Below, in pieces: positions 1 through 9,514 of a stretch of 64,000 nucleotides of DNA (its first letter is position 1; the number at the start of each line of letters is the position of its first letter). This DNA is from an uncultured Aquimarina sp. (GTDB lineage Bacteria; Bacteroidota; Bacteroidia; Flavobacteriales; Flavobacteriaceae): NCBI GenBank assembly GCA_947498935.1, contig CANMMM010000004.1, positions 1 through 64,000 of the forward strand. Direction: 5' to 3'. The notes below the pieces were generated by a model. It ran no database searches and was not told where the DNA came from. It was given only the letters and a program-made list of their open reading frames with translations. A program made the position numbers and the translations under genes.

Positions 1-1730
1 AAGTTCTTCCCATTGTAGGTCTACATTAGAGAACCATCTGGCATTGTTATTACGGTCTGATAGCCATAGTACATAGTTTTGGTTTCCGTTGCAGTAGTTG
101 GTGTCTGTAATTTGGTAGGTAGTACATGCTCCACTGTTTCCGCAATCGTCTGCTCCTGCAGCTGTAGCCGTGAGTGTTACTTCTTGTCCAGCGCAGATGC
201 TTTGATCTTCTCCTGCATCTACTTGAATAGTATCATTGGTGTTTACAGTTACTTGGTCTGTACCACTACATCCATCGCAGGTAGCTACCGTTACAGAATA
301 CGTAGTGTTTTCAGACGGGCTTACGGTGATACTTTGTGTTGTTTCTCCTGTAGACCACAGGTAGGTAGGTGGTGTGTTGTTTTGTGAACTGATACATTCT
401 CCGAAGTTGATATTAAAATCTCCGATATGGTATACACCATCTGATGTGTTAAACCATCCGCAAGCTCCATTTTTACCTTGTTGGCTTTCTGTTTGGTTTG
501 CTCCATATCCTACTTGGAATGCAGGTCCTCTTCTGCTCAGGTTCATAGACCAAGAACCATCGGTACTGGTTATTGTTCCAGAGAGTTCTGTGTAATAGGT
601 CCAGTCACTGGTGTCTTCATTATTACATAGATGTTGTTTAGGACTGTCTCCAGGTGTTACGGTTGCGATTTTAGAGAAGGTAGCTGCTACTTCATAGGTA
701 GTATGCGTTAGGCTATAATCATATACAGTTCCTGATAATGTAGCAGTTCCGTTATCTAATTCTTCCCATTGTAGGTCTACGTTTGAGAACCATCGAGCAT
801 TGTTGTTACGGTCTGATAGCCATAGTACGTAGTTTTGATTGCCGTTACAGTAGTTAGTGTCTGTAATCTTATAGGTATTGCAGTCTCCGTTTCCACAATT
901 TACAGTTCCTGCTGCGGTAGTGGCTGTAAGTGTTACCTCTTGTCCAGCGCAGATGCTTTGATCTTCTCCCGCATCTACTTGAATAGCATCGTTAATATGT
1001 ACAGATACGTAATCTGTAGCACTACATCCGTTGCAATTAGAAGTTGTTACAGAATACGTAGTGTTTTCTGATGGGTTTACGGTGATACTTTGTGTTGTTT
1101 CTCCCGTAGACCAGAGGTAGGTAGGTGTATTGTTTTGTGAACCGATACACTCTCCGAAATTGATATTAAAATCTCCGATGTGGTATACACCATCTGATGT
1201 GTTAAACCATCCGCAGGCTCCATCTTTACCTTGCTGACTTTCTGTTTGGTTGGCTCCTTTACCAACTTGGAAAGCAGGTCCTCTTCTGCTCAGATTCATA
1301 GACCAAGAACCATCGGTACTGGTTATGGTTCCAGAAAGCTCTGTGTAATACGTCCAGTTGCTGCTGTCTTCGTAATTGCATAAGTGTTGTTTAGGACTAT
1401 CGCCAGGTGTTACGCTTGCAATTTTAGAAAAGGTAGCGGCTACTTCATAGGTGGTATGTGTTAGGCTGTAATCATATACAGTTCCTGATAGTGTAGCAGT
1501 TCCGTTATCCAGTGCTGTCCATTGTAGGTCTACATTAGAGAACCATCTGGCATTGTTATTACGATCTGATAGCCAAAGTACATAGTGTTGGTTTCCGTTA
1601 CAATAGTTGGTGTTTGTAATCTGATAGGTATTGCAGTCTCCGCAATTAGAAGAGCCTTGTGCATTTGCAGTCAATGTTACAGATTGTCCAGCACAGACCG
1701 CTTGATCATTACCTGCATCTACAGTGCAGT
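1..1730 (-). repeat. tandem coding repeat, period about 744-756 bp
   Basis: Equivalent points recur at fixed spacing. The complement of the VDAG motif lies at 214-222, 970-978 and 1714-1722, giving spacings of 756 and 744 bp. The LSGTVYDY region recurs at about 721 and 1474. Nucleotide identity between units is visibly high over long stretches, including third codon positions, which suggests recent duplication or ongoing gene conversion. Confidence 0.85.
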
Positions 1731-1860
1731 AGGGGGTCGAGTGTTTACTGTTTGCCATCATGGCAGATGTTCCCAAAATTCCTAAGCAGTAGAGGGTGAG
1801 CAGTGTGGTGACTCTGCCCCGCCACTTAGAAAAGGATTCTCTAAAAATAGTTTTAATCAT
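1..1860 (-). CDS. exported tandem-repeat surface protein, partial (C-terminus beyond left edge)
   Basis: The minus strand is open without a stop from the ATG at 1858-1860 to the window edge (620 codons). It begins with a signal-peptide-like segment (MIKTIFRESFSKWRG followed by a hydrophobic stretch TLLTLYCLGILGTSAMMA). Then come about two and a half tandem units of 248-252 residues. Each unit opens with VDAG-[ND]-[DE]Q-x-[VI]CAGQ, an Ig/PKD-like motif common in Bacteroidota adhesins. It continues through CNTYQITDTNYCNG, a Trp/Asn-rich core (WLSDRNNNARWFSNVDLQW), LSRRGPAFQVG and CGWFNTSDGVYHIGDFNI, and ends in YLWSTGETTQSITV. Cysteines are numerous and conserved between units. No enzymatic motif is visible. 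A surface or secreted adhesin is inferred; a T9SS C-terminal domain would lie outside the window. Confidence 0.85.
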   Translation of the reverse strand, partial: MIKTIFRESFSKWRGRVTTLLTLYCLGILGTSAMMANSKHSTPYCTVDAGNDQAVCAGQSVTLTANAQGSSNCGDCNTYQITNTNYCNGNQHYVLWLSDRNNNARWFSNVDLQWTALDNGTATLSGTVYDYSLTHTTYEVAATFSKIASVTPGDSPKQHLCNYEDSSNWTYYTELSGTITSTDGSWSMNLSRRGPAFQVGKGANQTESQQGKDGACGWFNTSDGVYHIGDFNINFGECIGSQNNTPTYLWSTGETTQSITVNPSENTTYSVTTSNCNGCSATDYVSVHINDAIQVDAGEDQSICAGQEVTLTATTAAGTVNCGNGDCNTYKITDTNYCNGNQNYVLWLSDRNNNARWFSNVDLQWEELDNGTATLSGTVYDYSLTHTTYEVAATFSKIATVTPGDSPKQHLCNNEDTSDWTYYTELSGTITSTDGSWSMNLSRRGPAFQVGYGANQTESQQGKNGACGWFNTSDGVYHIGDFNINFGECISSQNNTPPTYLWSTGETTQSITVSPSENTTYSVTVATCDGCSGTDQVTVNTNDTIQVDAGEDQSICAGQEVTLTATAAGADDCGNSGACTTYQITDTNYCNGNQNYVLWLSDRNNNARWFSNVDLQWEEL

Positions 1861-2336
1861 TTGTGATTGTTTTTAATTGATACTGGTTAATTATGAATGC
1901 GCTCAGTTATAATGCATAACATAGAGCGGTACGCATACGTGGTTTTTCGTAACTATTTTGTAAAGGGGAAGGTGTATTCTAATTTTCATAAACAATACCT
2001 TGACGAATTCCTTCGAGTTAGAATGAGAAAATTATGGGGTAGGACGGGGTAGTATTTCTCTAGATTAATTACGCTTTTAGTTTGATCACTGCAAATATTA
2101 AAAACTAAAAAGGAGTGTTAAAGGAAAAACGTTGAAAAACGTTGAAAGACATGTTTATTCAGTTAAAATGATTCTATTTTTAATAAGTATAATTATTCTG
2201 ACATACAGGTCTTAATAAATCACTAGTTATTTAACATTTATTTAGTATTAAAAAAATCCAAAACTTAGTGTTTGATGAGGGTTTTTTCCCTATATATCTT
2301 AGTGTGAGTAGTCTACTGTTTTTATTTGTAAAGATT
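1861..2336. other. AT-rich intergenic region, 5' side of the repeat protein
   Basis: This is about 475 bp without a credible ORF. It must hold the promoter of the leftward repeat protein. I see no convincing -7/-33 match, riboswitch or tRNA. A copy of the dispersed repeat follows at 2337. Confidence 0.4.
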
Positions 2337-2426
2337 GCGTTAGGGATAGTAGTGAAAATCCCGCAGCACGACCTAAGGAGTGCGAGGAATTGTAACGGAT
2401 AGCCCGACCCCCTGTGGGTAACGCCC
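2337..2426 (+). repeat. dispersed intergenic repeat, copy 1
   Basis: It starts GCGTTAGGGATAG and ends with GATAGCCCGACCCC followed by GGGTAACGCCC, so the two tips can pair (GCGTTA with TAACGC). The middle is the 'AAATCCCGCAGCACGAC' type. It lies 28 bp beyond the stop of the ABC ATPase gene, downstream of it. Five other copies are at 10110, 33240, 35394, 51069 and 56637. Confidence 0.85.
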
Positions 2427-2454
2427 AAAACAATGGAACAAAAGAGGCTATTTT

Positions 2455-4143
2455 TTACAAACCTTTGGGGATGGCATTGATTAATTTTTGGGTATATGCT
2501 TTTTTAGGAGCTTCATATACGGCATCTGCTTCTCCAAACTCTTCGATTTGTCCTTTGTTCATCACTAGCAATTGATCGGCCATGTATTTTACGACGGCAA
2601 GATCATGAGAAATAAAGATATAAGTGAATCCAAATTGTTGTTTCAGCCTATTGAGTAGGTTGAGTACTTGCGCTTGTACTGAGATGTCTAATGCACTAAC
2701 AGATTCGTCGCAGATAATCAACTTGGGCTGTAATGCAATGGCTCTGGCAATTCCTATACGCTGCCTCTGGCCTCCGCTAAATTCATGCGGGTATCGGTTA
2801 AAATGTGCGGCTTCTAATCCTACGTCTTCTAGTAATTGGAGTGTTTTTTGTTTTCGTATGGCATCACTGGCGTATAATCGGTGGGCTTTCATGGGTTCCA
2901 TAATGGCTTTGCCTACTGATGCTCTGGGATTGAGTGAGGCAAAGGGATCTTGGAAGATCAATTGGATCTCTTTTCGGAGTGTTCGGATTGCAGAGGAGTT
3001 TAATTGTGTGATGTCTTGTCCTCTATATAGTATGTGTCCGCTATTGGCTTGATCGAGCTGTAAGATTACATTGCTCAGTGTAGATTTACCACATCCTGAT
3101 TCTCCAACGAGTCCTAGTGTTTCACCTTCGTATAAGTTAAAACTCACATCATCTACAGCGGTGACGGCTGTTTTCTGAAAGAGTCCTAGTGAGTTAAAGA
3201 ATACTTTGGATACATTTTTTACTTCTAATAATGGGGGGGTATTGTATAATGCTGCATGTTGTGCTGCTCTCATCTCTTTGGTCACTACGATGGGTGTTAC
3301 ATCCTGATCACCAAGGAAGTCATCGATAGTGGGCAGGGTTTGGTATCGCGTGGTTAGCGAGGGTCTGGCATTGATCAATGCTTTGGTGTATTCTTGGGTA
3401 GGATGTGTAAAAATCTGATGCACATTGCCGTATTCTACAGCATTACCACGATACATCACCAATACATTGGTAGCAATCTCAGAGACTAACGATAGGTCAT
3501 GAGAGATGAATAGAATGCTCATTTGGTGTTGCTGCTGTAGCTCTTTGAGCAATAGAATGATCTCCTTTTGTACGGTCACATCTAATGCGGTAGTGGGTTC
3601 GTCTGCAATGAGCAGTTTGGGTTTGCAGGCGATGGCCATGGCGATCATGATGCGCTGCTTCTGTCCACCACTGAGTTGATGAGGATAGGCATTGTAGGCT
3701 CGCTGGCTATCGGGCAATTTTACTTGATCAAACAGCGAAATGACTGCTGCTTTGGCTTCGGATGTGCTACTGTCTGTATGCTGTAGTAGCATTTCAGCTA
3801 CCTGCGGCCCACATTTCATAGCGGGATTGAGTGAACTCATGGGTTCTTGGAAAATCATAGCTATTTTATTGCCCCTTATACTCCGCAATTCTTTTGGAGA
3901 CATAGCAGTTAGTGATTCTCCTTGGTACGTGATACTGCCTTTGATATGGGTGTCTTTTGTGGGTAGCAATCCCATGATAGCTAAGGAAGTTACTGATTTT
4001 CCACTGCCAGATTCTCCAACGATGCCTAATATTTCATTGGGTTGTATATCGAATGAAACTCCATGTACAACTTCCATACGTTTTTTAGGCGTACCAAATG
4101 AAATGCTTAGGTTGGCAACAGAAAGTAATGCTTTTGTATCCAT
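2455..4143 (-). CDS. ABC transporter, two fused ATPase domains (oligopeptide/dipeptide type)
   Basis: 562 residues with two complete nucleotide-binding domains in one chain, the arrangement of YejF/GsiA-type importers. Domain 1 has Walker A GESGSGKS (residues 43-50), signature LSGGQKQR and Walker B LLIADEP. Domain 2 has Walker A GESGCGKST near residue 350, signature FSGGQRQR and Walker B LIICDES. By family knowledge it would energise uptake of peptides or related solutes at the inner face of the cytoplasmic membrane. No permease or binding-protein gene lies next to it, so the partner subunits must be elsewhere. It is transcribed leftward, divergent from the sensor kinase at 4392. Substrate unknown. 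Confidence 0.93.
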   Translation of the reverse strand: MDTKALLSVANLSISFGTPKKRMEVVHGVSFDIQPNEILGIVGESGSGKSVTSLAIMGLLPTKDTHIKGSITYQGESLTAMSPKELRSIRGNKIAMIFQEPMSSLNPAMKCGPQVAEMLLQHTDSSTSEAKAAVISLFDQVKLPDSQRAYNAYPHQLSGGQKQRIMIAMAIACKPKLLIADEPTTALDVTVQKEIILLLKELQQQHQMSILFISHDLSLVSEIATNVLVMYRGNAVEYGNVHQIFTHPTQEYTKALINARPSLTTRYQTLPTIDDFLGDQDVTPIVVTKEMRAAQHAALYNTPPLLEVKNVSKVFFNSLGLFQKTAVTAVDDVSFNLYEGETLGLVGESGCGKSTLSNVILQLDQANSGHILYRGQDITQLNSSAIRTLRKEIQLIFQDPFASLNPRASVGKAIMEPMKAHRLYASDAIRKQKTLQLLEDVGLEAAHFNRYPHEFSGGQRQRIGIARAIALQPKLIICDESVSALDISVQAQVLNLLNRLKQQFGFTYIFISHDLAVVKYMADQLLVMNKGQIEEFGEADAVYEAPKKAYTQKLINAIPKGL

Positions 4144-4391
4144 AGTACCAAAACTAAGTAAATTTTTGAGTTCTCACCTGTTGCTGTCTAACAAAAAAAC
4201 AGTTGTGTTAATGCCTAACATCTTTATTTTCTGTGATCATCGAAAAAGTATCTACCACTTTAGGGGGTATAAAGATGAGGTACTCATGGAACTATAAATG
4301 TGTTTTTGGCAAGTTTATATATGGTACACAGCTATGGATGAAGTAATGAAATTCGTAATTTTGGATCGATATTTGTTGTACCTTCCATGCT

Positions 4392-5861
4392 ATGAAATTA
4401 ACAAAACTATCGCTTAGGACACGTATCTTTCTGTCAATGATTTTAGTAGTGTTTATTGCTTCGATCTTGATTGCTATCATTGCTATCTTTCAGTATAATG
4501 AAGAGGCGGAGGAATACCATAATGAGCGCCTAGAACGTAAGGAAGAAGCCATCCGACAACATATCAATTTTATTCTTAGAAACACGACTTATGAAGAGGC
4601 TACGGACAAGATTCCGCTGATCTTTAGAGAACATCGTACCTTAGGGATCAATGAGCTATCAGCGATTCATAACCTGCCGATTAATGTATATGACTTAGAA
4701 GGAAAGCTACTGATCAAAGCCCCTCAGACTTTATTAAAAGATACCTTGGACAAATGTATCGATACGCAGATCATCCAAGATCTGGCCAAGAGTGTGACGA
4801 AAAGGGTATTGCTCAAATTCCAGAAAGATGGGGTTAATTATCAATCGTCGTATACGTATATCTATAATACAAAAGGAAAGACATTGGCGATTATGAATCT
4901 GCCTTATTTTGAAGATGACGATTTGATTACTCGAGAACTGGGAGAGTTTCTACAACGTATTGGAGAGGTGTATCTGATCATTCTGGTGATGGCCATTGCG
5001 ATTGCTTATTTTTTATCTAAATATATTACGAGGTCTCTAAAAACGATTTCAGAAACTATCGATCAAACTCGATTGGATAAGCGCAACAAGCGTATAGAAA
5101 TTACAGACGGGAGTAGTGGAGAGATTTCTTCGTTAGTAAATGCATATAATAGTATGATTGATGAGCTAGAAGAGAGTGCTGTGATGCTGGCCAAGAGTGA
5201 GCGTGAAGCGGCATGGCGCGAGATGGCTAAACAAGTGGCGCATGAAATCAAAAATCCGCTGACTCCAATGCGACTGACTGTACAAAGTTTTGAGCGTAAA
5301 TTTGATCCTTCTGACCCTCAAATAATACATAAGTTAAAGGAATACAGTGATACGCTCATCCAGCAGATTGATACGATGAGTTCGATTGCTTCTGCGTTTT
5401 CTAATTTTGCCAAAATGCCGGCGCAAAAAAATGAAACGTTAGATGTGGTAAAGGTAGTAGGGCTAGCATTGGATATTTTTAACGAAAACTATATTTTCTA
5501 TCCTACAGAAAAGGAGAGTATTATCGCTACTTTCGATCGTACGCAATTAATCCGCGTCGTTACGAATTTGGTAAAGAATGCCATACAGGCGATCTCAGTA
5601 GATGAAACGCCTAAGATTATTGTCAATGTATTTATAGAGGGTACTGATGTGTTGATCACGGTAGCGGATAATGGGGTAGGGATTAGTGAAGCGAATAAGA
5701 AAAAGGTATTCGAACCAAAGTTTACGACTAAAACCAGTGGTATGGGATTAGGATTGGCTATGGTAAAGAAAATCGTAGAAACCTATAACGGAGAAATTAG
5801 TTTTACTTCGCAAGAGGGCAAAGGAACGGTTTTTAAAGTCAGGCTTCCTAGTGTGAATTAA
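4392..5861 (+). CDS. NtrY-like membrane sensor histidine kinase
   Basis: 489 residues. Transmembrane helix 1 lies at about 13-33, then an extracytoplasmic sensor of about 155 residues, transmembrane helix 2 at about 192-210 and a HAMP linker. The HisKA box is WREMAKQVAHEIKNPLTPM (phospho-acceptor H284), followed by HATPase_c motifs (N box VVTNLVKNAIQAI, DNGVGI, GMGLGLAMV). The 'AWREMAKQVAHEIKNPLTPM' signature is typical of the NtrY-like subfamily, whose members often sense redox or nitrogen status. No response regulator is adjacent, so it is an orphan here. The ATG at 4392 is used. The ligand is unknown. Confidence 0.92.
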   Translation: MKLTKLSLRTRIFLSMILVVFIASILIAIIAIFQYNEEAEEYHNERLERKEEAIRQHINFILRNTTYEEATDKIPLIFREHRTLGINELSAIHNLPINVYDLEGKLLIKAPQTLLKDTLDKCIDTQIIQDLAKSVTKRVLLKFQKDGVNYQSSYTYIYNTKGKTLAIMNLPYFEDDDLITRELGEFLQRIGEVYLIILVMAIAIAYFLSKYITRSLKTISETIDQTRLDKRNKRIEITDGSSGEISSLVNAYNSMIDELEESAVMLAKSEREAAWREMAKQVAHEIKNPLTPMRLTVQSFERKFDPSDPQIIHKLKEYSDTLIQQIDTMSSIASAFSNFAKMPAQKNETLDVVKVVGLALDIFNENYIFYPTEKESIIATFDRTQLIRVVTNLVKNAIQAISVDETPKIIVNVFIEGTDVLITVADNGVGISEANKKKVFEPKFTTKTSGMGLGLAMVKKIVETYNGEISFTSQEGKGTVFKVRLPSVN

Positions 5862-5969
5862 ATAAGGATTTCTGTAGATCTTCCTAGCATCAATTACAGG
5901 CTTTTCGTTATTTTTGGTACATAAAGTGTCTATCACTTTCATACGAATCATTTATAAAACTTACCTATA

Positions 5970-6749
5970 ATGTATACAAACATCCTTACGACACTGCAAG
6001 ATGGTATTACCACCATTACCATCAATCGCCCTACGAAGCTCAATGCGCTAAATAAAGCGACGATAGAAGAATTGCATACGGCATTTGACACAGCGGATAA
6101 AGATACAGCGACCAAGGTGATTATCATTACAGGTAGTGGAGAGAAAGCGTTTGTTGCAGGTGCGGATATTAGCGAGTTTGCAGATTTTTCGGAAGCAGAA
6201 GGAGGGGAGTTAGCAGCTAAAGGACAGCATTTATTGTTTGATTTTGTAGCGAACTTACGTACGCCTGTTATTGCAGCAGTTAATGGATTTGCACTAGGAG
6301 GTGGGTTAGAATTGGCAATGGCTGCTCATTTTAGAATCGCTAGTGATACGGCTAAAATGGGATTGCCAGAAGTGTCTCTAGGCGTGATTCCAGGGTATGG
6401 GGGAACACAGCGATTGCCTCAGTTGGTAGGTAAGGGTAGAGCCATGGAACTGATTATGACAGCGGGTATGATCGATGCTGCTCAAGCGCTGACCTATGGA
6501 TTGGTCAATCATGTAGTACCTCTAGCAGAGTTACTACCTTTGGCCGAGAAAATAGCGGGTAAGATTATGCGTAACTCTTCTGTAGCGATCGCTGCAGCGA
6601 TACAATCTGTAAATGCAGCATATGAAACAGGAGTAAATGGTTTTGAGACTGAAATTAAAGCGTTTAGTACTTGTTTCGGGACAGCAGATTTTAAGGAAGG
6701 AACCACCGCGTTTTTAGAAAAAAGAAAACCTAATTTTCCGGGTAAATAG
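5970..6749 (+). CDS. enoyl-CoA hydratase/isomerase (crotonase) family
   Basis: 259 residues, the normal length for the family. The oxyanion-hole region is AFVAGADISEFADF. Both catalytic glutamates of true hydratases are present, in GGGLELAMAAH and GLPEVSLGVIPG, followed by YGGTQRLPQLVG. It would hydrate trans-2-enoyl-CoA in fatty-acid or amino-acid breakdown in the cytoplasm. It stands alone, convergent with nadD (28 bp gap, no obvious terminator). The exact substrate cannot be read from sequence. Confidence 0.92.
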   Translation: MYTNILTTLQDGITTITINRPTKLNALNKATIEELHTAFDTADKDTATKVIIITGSGEKAFVAGADISEFADFSEAEGGELAAKGQHLLFDFVANLRTPVIAAVNGFALGGGLELAMAAHFRIASDTAKMGLPEVSLGVIPGYGGTQRLPQLVGKGRAMELIMTAGMIDAAQALTYGLVNHVVPLAELLPLAEKIAGKIMRNSSVAIAAAIQSVNAAYETGVNGFETEIKAFSTCFGTADFKEGTTAFLEKRKPNFPGK

Positions 6750-6777
6750 CAGACAGCTTGTGCTATAAAGAGTTGAA

Positions 6778-7359
6778 TTATCGATAGAAATACATATCAT
6801 CGATATAGTTCCAAACCTTATGAGGCACTAGCGGCCGTATGTTTTTGCCATCCGCAATCGCTTTTCGTATAAAAGTAGATGAAATTTGCATGATCGGTGC
6901 ATCGATGCGATGGATTTGGCCTACTTGGTCAAAAACAGAAGCCACCTTTCCTTCAGAAATACGTGGGTATACATAGATTTCGTGGTTTTCTACAATAGCT
7001 TCATAATTTTTCCATTTGTGCAAGCCTTTTAGGTTGTCCTCGCCCATGATCAAATGAAATTGGTAGGTAGGGTGTTTTTCGCTTAGGTGCACCAAGGTAT
7101 GTATGGTGTAATTAGGCTGAGGAAGTTTGAATTCTATATCGCTAGGTTTAATTTTGGGATACGACTCCGTAGCCAAATGTACCATCTCATATCGATGCTG
7201 ATTATCTAGCAGGCTACTTTTTTTCTTAAAAGGATTATGAGGAGTCACCACCATCCATATTTCATCTAGATCGCTGTATTCAGCTAAGTGATTGGCGATG
7301 GTTAGGTGTCCTATGTGAATCGGATTAAAGGTTCCGAAGTATAATCCAATTTTTTTCAT
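6778..7359 (-). CDS. nadD: nicotinate-nucleotide adenylyltransferase
   Basis: 193 residues. The N-terminus carries the nucleotidyltransferase signature GTFNPIHIGHL, with HxGH in HIGH, and the C-terminal ISSTFIRKAI supplies the second ATP-binding motif. It makes deamido-NAD from nicotinate mononucleotide and ATP, the central step of NAD synthesis. It is the last gene of a leftward run yicC-gmk-nadD, with 12 bp to gmk, an order common in Flavobacteriaceae. Confidence 0.96.
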   Translation of the reverse strand: MKKIGLYFGTFNPIHIGHLTIANHLAEYSDLDEIWMVVTPHNPFKKKSSLLDNQHRYEMVHLATESYPKIKPSDIEFKLPQPNYTIHTLVHLSEKHPTYQFHLIMGEDNLKGLHKWKNYEAIVENHEIYVYPRISEGKVASVFDQVGQIHRIDAPIMQISSTFIRKAIADGKNIRPLVPHKVWNYIDDMYFYR

Positions 7360-7371
7360 TTCCCTTATTTG

Positions 7372-7947
7372 TTAACCGATTATAAATTTTTTAACCAATT
7401 GATAGATTTCCTCTTTGGCTTTTTCTAGGTCATCATTCGTTACAATCGCATCAAATTGTGGTGCCGTTGCTAATTCTGTAGAGGCCTTAGCCACACGCAT
7501 ATTGATCTTATCTTCGGATTCTGTTTTTCGCTTTTTTAATCTAATTTTTAATTCCTCGATACTCGGAGGTTTTACAAAGATAGCGAGTGTGCGTTCTGGA
7601 TAAATACGTTTGATATCTAATCCTCCTACCACATCTATATCAAAAATCACATGCTTCCCTAGATCCCAGATGCGTTGTACTTCAGATTTTAGCGTGCCAT
7701 AAAAATTATCTCTGTATACTTCTTCCCATTCTAGGAATTCATCTCCCTTGATTTTATTTTTAAACTCTTTGAGGGATAAGAAATAATAATCCTTGCCATG
7801 TTTTTCTGCACCTCTAGGGTCTCTAGAAGCAGCTGATATCGAAAAATCTAGATTCAGTTCTTCTTGGTGCAATAAGTATCTTACCAATGTAGTTTTTCCA
7901 CTACCAGAGGGTGCAGAAAGCACGAGTAGTTTTCCTGTATTCATCAT
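7372..7947 (-). CDS. gmk: guanylate kinase
   Basis: 191 residues. P-loop SAPSGSGKTTL (about 10-20), GMP-binding region SAASRDPRGAEKHGKDY, and DIDVVGGLDIK. It phosphorylates GMP/dGMP to GDP/dGDP with ATP. Two ATGs lie in tandem at the start (7947 and 7944), and the second gives MNTGKLLVLSAPSG, the usual beginning. It sits between yicC and nadD in one leftward transcription unit. Confidence 0.96.
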   Translation of the reverse strand: MMNTGKLLVLSAPSGSGKTTLVRYLLHQEELNLDFSISAASRDPRGAEKHGKDYYFLSLKEFKNKIKGDEFLEWEEVYRDNFYGTLKSEVQRIWDLGKHVIFDIDVVGGLDIKRIYPERTLAIFVKPPSIEELKIRLKKRKTESEDKINMRVAKASTELATAPQFDAIVTNDDLEKAKEEIYQLVKKFIIG

Positions 7948-7985
7948 AATATGGGGTATAACTGCTGCAAATAGTAGGAGCAGCG

Positions 7986-8846
7986 TTATAAGATATTGAG
8001 TAACTGTTCTTTGATTTTTTCGAGTTCGTCTTTCATTTGCACTACCAGTTGTTGCATAGGCGCATAATTAGATTTGCTACCGATGGTATTGATTTCTCTT
8101 CCGATTTCTTGGCCGATAAACCCTAATTTTTTACCGTTAGAATCTTTTGTGCTTAGATTGGTGCTAAAGTATTGTAGGTGGTTTGCTAATCGTACTTTTT
8201 CTTCTGTAATATCAAATTTTTCTAGGTAGTAGATCAATTCCTGTTCAAAACGATTTTCGTCTACCTGTTCCTTGAGTTCAGATACCGCTTTATGCAGTCG
8301 TTCTTTTACCGCTTCGATACGCTCAGGGTCCATAGCGATTACTTTTTCTAAGAGTGCTCCGATGGTTTGAATACGTTGGTTAAAATCAGCTTCTAGAGCC
8401 TGACCTTCGTCTATTCTGTATTTTTCGATCGCTTCCAGTGCTTGTGTAAGTCCTTTTTTAATAGCATCAAACTCTGTCGTATTGATTTCTGCTCGTACCG
8501 TTTTTAAGGCGTCGGGCATGCGTACCGCCATTTTCATCATTTCTAGTGTTTCGCTATTAGGATGAATCGCGGTAAGTTGCTGGATGTAATCTTTTACGAT
8601 TTCTTCATTAATCTTCGTCGTGTTTTCCTCGCCAGTAACCTCGATGTATAAGCTAAAATCTACCTTACCTCTCACTAATTTCTTAGCGATGGCATTACGC
8701 ATTTCTAATTCTTTTTCTCGGTATTGAGAAGGAATTCGAGCGTTGATGTCTAAATTTTTACTGTTTAGAGATTTTACTTCGAGTGTTATTTTTTTTGTTG
8801 GCAGCTGTAGTACAGCTTTACCAAAGCCGGTCATCGATTTGATCAT
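7986..8846 (-). CDS. YicC/YloC family endoribonuclease
   Basis: 286 residues. It has the family N-terminus MIKSMTGFGKA and the conserved C-terminal block GREINTIGSKSN. Members of this family have been described as endoribonucleases involved in RNA turnover; that role here is by homology only. The gene heads the yicC-gmk-nadD run, and the 38 bp gap before gmk suggests co-transcription. Confidence 0.93.
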   Translation of the reverse strand: MIKSMTGFGKAVLQLPTKKITLEVKSLNSKNLDINARIPSQYREKELEMRNAIAKKLVRGKVDFSLYIEVTGEENTTKINEEIVKDYIQQLTAIHPNSETLEMMKMAVRMPDALKTVRAEINTTEFDAIKKGLTQALEAIEKYRIDEGQALEADFNQRIQTIGALLEKVIAMDPERIEAVKERLHKAVSELKEQVDENRFEQELIYYLEKFDITEEKVRLANHLQYFSTNLSTKDSNGKKLGFIGQEIGREINTIGSKSNYAPMQQLVVQMKDELEKIKEQLLNIL

Positions 8847-8918
8847 AAGAAATAGCTAAATGTAGCACGAAGATACAAACTAATTATGAATGCAGAATAC
8901 CTAGTCAGTAGGGATCAC

Positions 8919-9467
8919 TTACGAAACCGTTGTACTCATGATAATTTTATCGATATACTGTCTTTTTTCTTTAAAAAAATTGGGAATCATCCCGCATGGT
9001 TCAAATCCTAATTTTTTATACAGTGCGATCCCGATCGTATTAGAAGCATAGGCTTCTAACCAGATGGTTCTGAGTTCGTCATTATGTTTAGCCCACTCCA
9101 ATGCATTGCCCAGTAATAGCGTACCAATGCCTCGGTTTTGCCATTTAGGATGGATGCCCATACCAATCATGGCTGTGTGATGTACTTTTTTTCGTATACC
9201 CGCCGTAAGATCTACATTACCGATCATCTTTTCTCCTTCTAGAGCGATCAATAGCAGGCTATTGCTCTCTGCCTGATAGCGCTCGATCAATTCTTGTTCT
9301 TCGCTAATCGTAGCCGGATATTCATAGTCATAAAGCGGCAATGTCGTTGTTTTTTTTAGGTAACGTAGTTTTACCTTTAGTAGGTCGGCGGCATCATCCA
9401 CGACAGCCTGTCGGATCAGGATAGAACGTCCTTTTTTGCAATGCAAGGTTTTGGGAAAAAAACTCAT
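8919..9467 (-). CDS. GNAT family N-acetyltransferase
   Basis: 182 residues. The acetyl-CoA pyrophosphate-binding motif is QNRGIGTLLLGNAL (Q-x-x-G-x-G), followed by YASNTIGIALYKKLGFE, the usual motif B region. Such enzymes transfer an acetyl group to an amine of a small molecule or protein. The substrate is not predictable. It lies 72 bp upstream of yicC and 47 bp downstream of hemJ, all leftward. Confidence 0.9.
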   Translation of the reverse strand: MSFFPKTLHCKKGRSILIRQAVVDDAADLLKVKLRYLKKTTTLPLYDYEYPATISEEQELIERYQAESNSLLLIALEGEKMIGNVDLTAGIRKKVHHTAMIGMGIHPKWQNRGIGTLLLGNALEWAKHNDELRTIWLEAYASNTIGIALYKKLGFEPCGMIPNFFKEKRQYIDKIIMSTTVS

Positions 9468-9514
9468 CGTATAAAAATCTAGGGGGTATCAAAATAGCGT
9501 TTCGTGTTCGTTTT

